DNA from: JABABV01 sp965222855 | GTDB taxonomy: Bacteria; Bacillota_I; Bacilli_A; Mycoplasmatales; JABABV01 | NCBI GenBank assembly: GCA_965222855.1 | Contig: CBDCUL010000011.1 | Location: 1-64,000, forward strand | DNA length: 64,000 nt | Direction: 5' to 3' | Shown: in pieces, positions 56,483-64,000 of the stretch | Position numbering within the stretch: the first letter of the stretch is position 1 | How the letters are laid out: each line of letters begins with the position of its first letter | Translations under genes and position numbers: made by a program | The notes under the pieces: generated by a model | The model's input: only the letters and a program-made list of their open reading frames with translations | What the model was told of the DNA's origin: nothing | Database searches by the model: none

Positions 56483-56596
56483 ATGGCTTGCGAAAATAAA
56501 GAAAATTGCACATGTGAAAAATGTGAATGTTGTAATAGTGAAAAGAAAAATTGTAAATGTTCAAGTGATTGCACAAAATGTTCTTGCAATAAATAA
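56483..56596 (+). CDS. Metallothionein-like Cys-rich peptide, 37 aa
   Basis: A 37-residue peptide with 11 cysteines: C3, C9, C11, C14, C16, C17, C24, C26, C30, C33, C35. CTC, CEC, CKC and CSC give four Cys-x-Cys pairs; all other residues are small, acidic, Lys or Asn, and no aromatic or His residue is present. This is the composition of metallothioneins, which bind Zn, Cu or Cd through thiolates. It has no signal peptide, so a cytosolic metal or redox buffer is likely. Support for a real gene: GAGGTG ribosome site eight bases before ATG, a consensus-like promoter, and a terminator at 56623. I cannot assign it to a named metallothionein family. Confidence 0.8.
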   Translation: MACENKENCTCEKCECCNSEKKNCKCSSDCTKCSCNK

Positions 56597-56622
56597 AAAA
56601 ATCAGCATAACTATTAAATAAT

Positions 56623-56654
56623 AAAAAAACCATTAAATCATTTAATGGTTTTTT
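56623..56654. terminator. Bidirectional terminator
   Basis: Arms AAAAAAACCATTAAAT (56623-56638) and ATTTAATGGTTTTTT (56640-56654) between the convergent Cys-rich gene and family-B lipoprotein 7. The same stem sequence recurs at 58518, 60278 and 62064. Confidence 0.9.
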
Positions 56655-56683
56655 GTATGTAATGATTGATTTGTTTTATTACG

Positions 56684-58426
56684 TTAATTGATATCTGTTT
56701 TAGTACCGCTTCATAAGAAACTAGGATCAGCTATTGCTTCTTTAGCATTTCTATCTACATAAAATAATCCGCCGGATGTTAGTGCTTTTGTTGGGGCTTG
56801 GATTGTAGAAAAAGTTAATTGAAATGTAATTTGTCCATATGCTTTTCCAGAACGACCACCCTTAGCATCATATTTAAATGATTTAGAATCAATAGTTACT
56901 CTTAATTGGTCTTCAGCTTTATCTCCACCGTGAAGAATAAAGAATGCTAATAACTTATCTTTAGTTTTACCATCATCATTAGTACCAGCTTGGTTAACGC
57001 GTTGAATTTTATTAATCAAAGCAACTCATTTAGCTTGAATCGTGTTAGCTTCCATTAAATATGCTTCTTGATTTTTAACTCATTCGTCAGTTGGAGTTGG
57101 TGGTTGTTTTGCAGAAATTGCAAAACTAGTAGCAACCAAATCTTCAGTATTAATTTGATGAACATCCACATTTAATGTTCAATGGATTGAGACTGTTGCA
57201 TCTTTACGAGCAATAGTGTAATAAATCGTATGAGTATCATTGTTTGGACTAGTATTTGCTGTCGGTGTTGCTGTATATGTTAGAAAATCAGCAGCTTTAC
57301 TAATATGATTTTTTCATACTTTTGGAAATTGTTCTTTAGTTGATAAACTAACAAGTACTTCTTGCATTGTTGGTTTTGAATTAGGATTTTTATTTAGTGC
57401 TCAAATGGCAGTATCATTTTTGAATTTATCTCAATTATCAACAATTGGTTTAGTAACACTTCATTGTTCTGAACCGTATAATGATACTTTTTTATTAGTA
57501 GTAGTAAAGTTAATTGAAGTAATTGATGATTCATCGGTTGATTTACGTTCTACTTTAACAGTTAGCGTTTGATCGCTAACTGTTAAAGCATCAACGCTAA
57601 GATTCTCCGCCTACTCATTTAGGACTGCTAGCCGCTTTTTTACTATCAATACTTTGAGCTATATAATCTTTTCACGCTCTTGTGCCGATATTTGTTGTCG
57701 CGGCTGCTTTAAAATTATCAAAAGTATAGTTTGGTGCAGTTCATTGGGTTACATCATAAGTGGCATCTTCAAAATTAATGCTAAATATTTCCGTAATTTC
57801 AGTAGTTGCTGGCAAGAAATTAATTGATTGGCTTCCGGCAACTAAAATTAGTTTTAAAGTAATTTTATCTTTAGAATTATCACTAAATACACTAGATCCA
57901 TCAACTTTTAAATTTTTGCCATCAATCGCAGATAAATCAATATTAATTCCGGGGATGCTAGCTTTTTGCATTGCTTTAAAAAATAGCACTAGGACCACCA
58001 CTTTCTGCTTCTACTTTAAATTCACTAAATGTCGTTTTTTTTTGACGGTTGTTCCCTACATCCTCAATCACTAGATTTATAAGCTTGATCGGTAGTGTAA
58101 GTTGCTATAAAAACAGCAACTAATTTAGTAGTATTTTCTTGAATAGAAATTTCTACTGTATTAGTACCAATAATTGGTGAATCAATTTTAGTAAATGATT
58201 TGAAACTAGATCACTCATTGACCGTAGGTATCGCATTACGTACAATATCAATAGCAGATTCCTTATTAGCATCTTTCACAAATTGATCAAATGTTGTTGG
58301 TTCTGGTGGTGGCGTTTCTTTGCTACCACAACTAGCAACAGCAATAGCAGTTGCACTAATTGGTGCAATTATTGCAACTCCTATTAGGCCGCTTTTAATG
58401 ATTTTTAAATGTCTTTTAAGTTTCAT
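56684..58426 (-). CDS. Family-B modular lipoprotein 7, with three one-base insertions
   Basis: Lipobox Cys33 (AVASC), KETPPPEP linker, one N-terminal module ending SSDWGC, two unlike modules (IPGINIDLSAIDGKNLKVDG; SLSVDALTVSDQTLTVKVERK), then LYGSEQWSVTKP, a spacer and the C-terminal module FKYDAKGGRSGKAYGQITFQLTF, LTSGGLFYVDRNA, TKTDIN. The frame is broken at the nine-base run 58035-58043, at 57978-57983 and near 57598-57604, each fixed by removing one base. The corrected protein has 579 residues, the same as the intact paralogue at 62125, which supports the corrections. True state (error or pseudogene) is undecided. Confidence 0.75.
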
Positions 58427-58517
58427 TATAACTACCTCCGGTGTAATTAGCATATTTTTATAAATATAATTTGCTACTTTGCTTATATTTTAATTATATA
58501 ATATAACTATAATATAT

Positions 58518-58548
58518 AAAAAACCATTAAATTATTTAATGGTTTTTT
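58518..58548 (-). terminator. Intrinsic terminator of pseudogene B8
   Basis: Arms AAAAAACCATTAAAT (58518-58532) and ATTTAATGGTTTTTT (58534-58548), 15 bases past the stop at 58564. Confidence 0.85.
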
Positions 58549-58563
58549 AATTTAATAATTAGT

Positions 58564-59364
58564 TTAATTGTTTGTGATTGTTCATTTACTAATATCTGTT
58601 ATTGTTCCGGCAAGTGCGAACAAGATATCGGTATTATCTGTCTTGTCTTTATCTATATAAAATAATCCACCTGTTGTTATTCCTATTTTATCAGTTGAAG
58701 ATTTAGTAAATACTAAATTAAAAGTTATTTGGCCTGTTTTGTTTTTTCCTCCAGTAGGGTTGTATTTATATGAAATAGTATCTAGGTTGACTCCTAATTT
58801 ATCCAGTGCAAAATATCCTCCGTGAGCTAATAAGAAAAAAGCACTTAACTGTTTTTTAGTTGTACCATCATCATTTGTATTATTTTCATTATTATATATT
58901 ACAGTAATTAAATCAGTAGCTGAGTCACTCTCAATATTAACCTCATTTAATAGATTTTCTTGTTCTATTGCCCAATCTGTCTTAGGTGGTTGTGTAGTGC
59001 AAGCTCAATCATTGTTAATATCATAAGATTTATCAATAGTGTATGTTGCTGTAAAAACAGCAGTTCCATTAGTTGTATATTATTGAATGGAAATTTCTAC
59101 TGTATTAGTTTCTATAATTGGTGATTCGTATTTAGTAAATGTTTTAAAAGCAGATCAGCTCTTCGGCGAATCTTTAGCATTACGTACAATATCAATCGCA
59201 GATGTCTTTTCAGCAGCTGTGGTAAAATCATTAAATGTTGGATATTTTGGTGGTGGTGTGTTTGTCTTACCACAACTAGCAACAGCAATACCAGTTGCAC
59301 TAATTGGTGCGATGATCGAAATTCCGATTAGACCACTTTTAACAATTTTTAAATGTTTTTTAAT
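58564..59364 (-). pseudogene. Family-B lipoprotein 8, start lost and in-frame stop
   Basis: The sequence matches the gene at 59394 from HLKIVKSGLIGISII onward, through a lipobox Cys, one N-terminal module and the C-terminal module (YNPTGGKNKTGQITFNLVF, GITTGGLFYID). The first codons are missing: where the paralogues have ATGAAACTTAAAAGA, this gene has ATTAAAAAA joined straight to the 3' flank of the gene at 59394, so promoter and ATG were deleted. TAA at 59080-59082 replaces a Glu codon in EISIQEYTTN. The region between the two genes, which in other B genes holds a terminator and leader, is gone. Confidence 0.75.
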
Positions 59365-59393
59365 GTAATAACTAGTTTAGTTTTTGTGCTTGT

Positions 59394-60186
59394 TTATTTG
59401 TTAATATCTGTTATTGTTCCAGCAAGGTAGAAAAATATATCAGCCTTACCTGTCTTGTCTTTATCTATATAAAATAACCCGCCTGCTGTTAGTGCTGTTT
59501 TGTTAGATAAAGATGGAGTAAATACTAATTTAAAAGTTATTTGGCCTGTTTTGTAGGCTCCTTTAGTAGGATTGTATATATATGAATGGGTATCAACGTT
59601 GACTCCTAATTTTTCCTCTGCAGGATATCCCCCTTGAGCTCAGAAAAATGTACTTAAGTTTTGCTTTCTTTTGACCATCATCATTTTTTGAATTTTCGTT
59701 ATTTTCAAATATAGCAGTAACTAAATCGGAAGCTGAGCTACCATCGCTATTAGCATCACTTAATAGATTTTCTTGTTCTATTGCCCAATCTGTCTTAGGT
59801 GGTTGTTTATAGCAGGCTCAATCATTAGTAACGTCATAAGCTTGATCAATACTATAAGTTGCTCTAAAAACTGCAATTGCATTAGTTGTATATTCTTGAA
59901 TGGAAATTTCTACTGTGTTAGTTCCTATGGTTGGTGATCCGTCTTTATCAAATGATTTGAAAGCAGATCATCCATTTGCTGCAGGTTTAGCGTTGCGTAC
60001 AATATCAATCGCAGATGTCTTTTCAGCAGCTGTCGTAAAATCATTAAATGTTGGATATTTTGGTGGTGGTGGTGTCTTTGTCTTACCACAACTAACAACG
60101 GCAATACCGGTCGTGGCAATTGGTGCAATGATCGAAATTCCGATTAGACCACTTTTAATGATTTTTAAATGTCTTTTAAGTTTCAT
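59394..60186 (-). CDS. Family-B lipoprotein 9, with a one-base insertion
   Basis: Lipobox Cys33 (AVVSC), TKTPPPPKYPTFND linker, one N-terminal module ending VTNDWAC, then the C-terminal module YIYNPTKGAYKTGQITFKLVF, LTAGGLFYIDKDK, ending TDINK. After GQKKAKL the frame shifts; removing one base of the TT at 59654-59655 restores STFFWAQGGYPAEEKLGV. Corrected length 263 residues, close to 264 for the intact paralogue at 61178. GGAGGTAATT ribosome site and a conserved leader precede ATG 60184-60186. Confidence 0.75.
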
Positions 60187-60241
60187 TATAATTACCTCCA
60201 GTGTAATTAGCATATTTTTATAGATCTAATTTGCTACTTGA

Positions 60242-60269
60242 GTTATATTTTAATTATATAATATATCAA
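60242..60269 (-). promoter_or_regulatory. Candidate promoter of family-B lipoprotein 9
   Basis: Minus-strand TTGATA (60264-60269), 16 bases, TATAAC (60242-60247), in the leader that is conserved upstream of the B genes starting at 58426, 60186 and 61972. Confidence 0.45.
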
Positions 60270-60277
60270 TAATATAT

Positions 60278-60310
60278 AAAAAAACCATTAAATAATTTAA
60301 TGGTTTTTTT
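60278..60310 (-). terminator. Intrinsic terminator of family-B lipoprotein 10
   Basis: Arms AAAAAAACCATTAAAT (60278-60293) and ATTTAATGGTTTTTTT (60295-60310), 33 bases past the stop at 60344. Confidence 0.85.
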
Positions 60311-60343
60311 GATGGAATGATTGGTTTAGTTATTTGTGATTTA

Positions 60344-61142
60344 TTACTTGTTAATATCTGTTATTGTTCCAGCAAGTATGAAATGGCTATCGGACCCGGT
60401 TGTCTTGTATCTATCTATATAAAATAATCCTCCTGATGTTAGTGCTGTTTTGTCAGTTGGAGATTTAGTAAATACTAACTTAAAAGTTATTTGGCCTGTT
60501 TTTCAGGCTCCTCCAGTAGCATTGTAACTATATGTAGCAATATTAACTTGGACTCCTAATTTGTCCTTTGCATAATATCCCCCGTTAGCATATAAAAATT
60601 TAGCTAAGTTTGCTTTCTTTGTACCATCATCGTTTGTACTGTTTGCATTATTGTTATTTATACCGTTGATTAAATTTTTACATGTGTTGCTGTTGGAATT
60701 GGCATTATCTAATAGAGCTTCTTGCCCTATTTCCCATGCTGTGTTAGGTGGTTGTGTCGTGCAAGCTCAATCACTACTCACGTTATAAGTTTGATTAACA
60801 GTGTATGTTGCTGTAAAAACAGCAACTGCTTTAGTTGTACTTTCTTCAATTGAAATTTCTACTGTATTAGTTCCTATGGTTGGTGATCCGCTTTTAGTAA
60901 ACGTTCTAAAAGTGGATCACCCTTTTACCGTAGGTTTCGCGTTACGCACAATATCAATAGCTGATGTCTTTTCAGCTGCTGTGGTAAAATCATTAAATGT
61001 TGGTAATTTTTTTGGGGGGGGGTGGTAGTTGGGAGTTCTTACCACAACTAGTGACTGTGATGGTAGTTATGGTAATTGGGGCGATGATCGAAATTCCGAT
61101 TAGACCACTTTTAATGATTTTTAAATGTCTTTTAAGTTTCAT
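60344..61142 (-). CDS. Family-B lipoprotein 10, phase-shifted at a G9/T7 tract
   Basis: Lipobox Cys33 (TVTSC). Five to ten codons later the plus strand has T7 (61007-61013) followed by G9 (61014-61022); as given, this puts the rest of the gene out of frame by one base. Beyond the tract the other frame reads LPTFNDFTTAAEKTSAIDIV, one N-terminal module ending SSDWAC and the C-terminal module YSYNATGGAWKTGQITFKLVF, LTSGGLFYIDR, ending TDINK. With one base fewer the protein would have 265 residues. This looks like a phase-variable gene caught OFF, or a homopolymer miscall. Starts 35 bases from the stop of the gene at 61178, so it is its downstream operon partner. Confidence 0.75.
61007..61022. 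repeat. T7-G9 homopolymer tract inside a lipoprotein gene
   Basis: Seven T then nine G on the plus strand, just after the lipobox codons. Length of the tract decides whether the downstream 235 codons are in frame. Confidence 0.85.
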
Positions 61143-61177
61143 TATAATTACCTCCGGTGTAATTATTGGCTTGCTTG

Positions 61178-61972
61178 CTATACTTTATTGATATCTGTTG
61201 CTGTTCCAGCAAGGAAGAAATTTATATCAGCTTCACCTGTCTTTTTTCTATCTATATAAAATAATCCACCTGATGTTATTGCTGTTTTATCAGTTGGAGA
61301 TTTAGTAAATACTAACTTAAAAGTTATTTGGCCGTTTTTATTTACTCCTCCAGTAGCATTGTAACTATATGTAGCAACATTAACTTGTACTCCTAAGTTA
61401 CCCAACCCATCATATCCTCCATGATTATCGAAAAAAGCACTTAAATTTGCTTTCTGTTTACCATCATCATTTTTTCCTTGATCATTATTATTAAATATAC
61501 CAGTAATTAAACTATTAGCTATTGAAGTATTGTCATTGACTTGATTTAGATAATTTTCTTCATCTGTTACTCAACCTGCCTTAGGTGGCTGTGTCGTGCA
61601 AGCTCAATCATTGCTAACATCATAAGTTTCATCAGTAGTATACGTTGCTGTGAAACCAGCAACTGTATTATTTGTGCTTTCTTGAATGGAAATATATACT
61701 GTGTTAGTTCCTATAATTGGTGATAAAATTTTAGTAAATGATTTGAAAGTAGATCATCCATTTGCCTGAGGTTTAGCATTACGTACAATATCAATCGCAG
61801 ATGTCTTTTCAGCAGCTGCTACAAAGTCATTAAATGTTGGTAATTTTGGTGGTGCTGGTGTTTTTGTCTTACCACAACTAGCAACCGCAATACCAGTTGC
61901 ACTAATTGGTGCAATTATTGTAACTCCTATTAGGCCACTTTTAATGATTTTTAAATGTCTTTTAAGTTTCAT
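61178..61972 (-). CDS. Family-B lipoprotein 11, 264 aa
   Basis: Intact reference member of the short group: lipobox Cys33 (AVASC), linker TKTPAPPKLPTFND, one N-terminal module (AAEKTSAIDIVRNA to VSNDWAC), a linker with NDDGKQKANLSAFFDNHGGY, and the C-terminal module YSYNATGGVNKNGQITFKLVF, AITSGGLFYIDRKK, ending TDINKV with TAG. Good GGAGGTAATT ribosome site before ATG 61970-61972. The linker has no long homopolymer, in contrast to its operon partner at 60344. Confidence 0.9.
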
Positions 61973-62063
61973 TATAATTACCTCCAGTGTAATTAGCATA
62001 TTTTTATAGATGTAATTTGCTACTTTACTTATATTTTAATTATATAATATATCAATAATATAT

Positions 62064-62096
62064 AAAAAAACCATTAAATTATTTAATGGTTTTTTT
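62064..62096 (-). terminator. Intrinsic terminator of family-B lipoprotein 12
   Basis: Arms AAAAAAACCATTAAAT (62064-62079) and ATTTAATGGTTTTTTT (62081-62096), 29 bases past the stop at 62125. Confidence 0.85.
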
Positions 62097-62124
62097 GATG
62101 GAATGATTGGTTTTTATTTTAATA

Positions 62125-63864
62125 TTAATTAATATCCTGTGCTGTTCCCATATATTGAAATCAAGAACTATCTGGTTTTATTTGTTCAGAATGTCTATCA
62201 AGATAAAATAAACCTCCAGTAGTGGCTGGTGTTGTCGGAGAAGCTTTAAGGCTAAATTGTAATTTAAAAGTTAGCTGTCCGTCTTCTTGACCTGGTCATC
62301 CCCCTTTGGGATTATAATTAAATGATGTTGGATCAGTATTTATAATAACTCTGACATTGCTTTTTGCATCTCCAACTTTATTATTAATAAAGAAAGTTGC
62401 TAAATTACCTTTATTACGCTTGTCATCATTCTGATTATTTTGATTGGCACTATATATACTTTGAACTATATCATAAGAATAGTCTTCGTTGGTGTTTGCT
62501 GCTATCAGAATATTTGTTGCATCTTTGATTCATTTCTTATTTTTGTTTGGCGGAGGGGGTTGTGTTGCTGATATTGTAAAATTATCTGCAGTTAAATCTT
62601 CTATAGTATTTTGCTTAATATCAACATTTAATACTCGATTAGTTGTGCTTTGCTCAACATAGTTAATTGTATAATAAAGGATATGATTTGTCTCATCAGG
62701 ACTTTTACCTGTTGTTGGTATTGCTCTATATATTTGTACATCACTTGGATTAGTAATCTTGCCCTTTCACTCATCTGGGAATTTAGAATTGGCTGATAAT
62801 TTTTTTAGTACTGATCTTCATAAAGTAATAGTATCTGGTCCGTTAGCCCCTCAAGTTTTTACGGCTTGTTGAAATTTAGATCAAGTATCAACAGCTGGTT
62901 TAGTAGCTGTTCAATCATCTTGTCCATATAGTGATACTTTATTTTTAGCATCTTTATCAAAATTAATTGTTACTATTGATGATTCACTAGTTGATAAATG
63001 TGTTATTTTAACACTTAGTGATTGTTTTTTAACAACGACTTCTCCTACAGTAGAAGTATTATCAGCAACTCAATTATGACTACCATCTGTTTTCGCATTG
63101 ATTAATCCAACAGCATAGCTTTTTCAAGCTGCTGTTTTAACATTTGCAGTTGCAGCTGTTTGAAACTGCGCGAAAGTATAATCTGGTGCAGTTCATTGTT
63201 TTACGTCATAAGCAACTTGATTGAATTTATTTGTTAAAGCGATTGTTATTTTTTCGCCATCATTTAAATATGATGCTGGATTAGTTCTTTTAACAAATAC
63301 TAATTTAAACGTTATGATATTATCCTTATCACTAAATCCACTAGATGTATCTAATTTTAAGTTTTTACCATCAATGGCAGCTAAGTTAACATTGATGCCT
63401 GATGGAGCTGCTTTTTGAATTTCTCCAAAAATTATAGCAGTCCCACCACTTTCGGCAGCGATTTTAAAGTTGGCGAAAGTTTCTGCTTTAGCTGGGGGGG
63501 TAGTGCATGCTCAATCACTAAGTTTATACGCTTGACCAGTAGTATAAGTTGCTGTAAAAACAGCAACTTCTTTAGTAGTTGATTCTTGAATGGTAATTAT
63601 TACTGTATTAGTAGTAACAGTTGGTTGCCCAACTTTACTAAATCCTGTTAGTGAACTTCAAGCAGTTGGTGTTGCTGAAGCATGCCTCACAATATCACTA
63701 GCTGAAGCAGCTTCAGCTAGTTGCGTAAATGTTCCAAAATCAGTTTTTGCTGGTGGATTTTTTTTATGACTACCACAACTAACAACAACTAGGCCAGCAG
63801 TTGTTAATGGCGCAATTCCTCCAATTGCAAAAAGACTATTTTTTAAGATTTTTTTGATTTTCAT
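62125..63864 (-). CDS. Family-B modular lipoprotein 12, 579 aa
   Basis: Lipobox Cys30 (VVVSC). One N-terminal module (FTQLAEAASASDIVRHA, ending LSDWAC), an unlike module with APSGINVNLAAIDGKNLKLD, another with QSLSVKITHLSTSESSITI and VSLYGQDDW, a spacer with NRVLNVDIKQNTIEDL, and the C-terminal module FNYNPKGGWPGQEDGQLTFKLQF, TTGGLFYLDRH, AQDIN. All frames join without any indel, so this gene shows the complete long architecture and serves as the control for the broken paralogue at 56684. AAAAGGTGA ribosome site. Upstream to 64000 only AT-rich leader sequence is seen. Confidence 0.88.
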
Positions 63865-64000
63865 TTTATCACCTTTTTAATATTTTTCATTTTAATTTTT
63901 CTTTAAATTACTTTAAATATATAATAATTATATCATTTTAACTTATTTATTTTTTCTTATAAAATAAAAAATAAATTAATATGCTAAAATAACTATATTA

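Overview
Organism. This is a low-GC Mollicute chromosome. UGA is read as tryptophan: the conserved Trp positions of EF-Tu, EF-G and S7 (C-terminal ...HYRW) are TGA, and no long gene makes sense unless TGA is a sense codon. Nearly every surface gene starts with a charged N-terminus, a hydrophobic core and a lipobox Cys (typically SCG at residue 26-33). The str operon order rpsL-rpsG-fusA-tuf and the style of the lipoproteins fit Spiroplasma or a close relative, but the genus is a tentative inference.

Layout. I read 49 genes, 46 on the minus strand. From left to right: (1) 1-3485, two members of a ~591-residue secreted family (family A) flanking a broken lipoprotein. (2) 3820-15846, nine tandem paralogous lipoproteins (family P), including a recent ~1.3 kb tandem duplication. 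(3) 15922-18784, two lipoproteins with Asp-box beta-propeller repeats. (4) 18922-23118, a small membrane protein, a short lipoprotein, and two convergent 478-residue family-P relatives. (5) 23345-34989, a lipoprotein with an in-frame stop, two more family-A genes, two more propeller lipoproteins, a pair of small paralogous lipoproteins, and two unrecognised secreted proteins. (6) 35268-39616, the str operon. (7) 40148-51687, a large lipoprotein, an unrecognised plus-strand cytosolic protein, and six modular lipoproteins (family B) whose N-terminal module count runs from 1 to 5. (8) 51838-55948, an L-lactate dehydrogenase-family enzyme, a paralogue of the 40148 lipoprotein, and a fifth propeller lipoprotein. 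(9) 56483-56596, a 37-residue metallothionein-like Cys-rich peptide. (10) 56684-63864, six more family-B lipoproteins.

How it works together. The window is a surface-antigen factory wrapped around a few housekeeping genes. Tandem duplication, module-number change and simple-sequence tracts after the signal peptide (15-bp repeats at 61-165, G10 at 54422-54431, G9/T7 near 61007-61022) are the usual ingredients of size and phase variation in Mollicutes.

Important caution. fusA, an essential gene, carries two one-base insertions as given, and several lipoprotein genes have similar single-base indels. Some or most of these may be assembly errors, so each phase-off claim needs read-level checking. 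Module counts, paralogy, duplication junctions and the cysteine-rich peptide do not depend on the indels.
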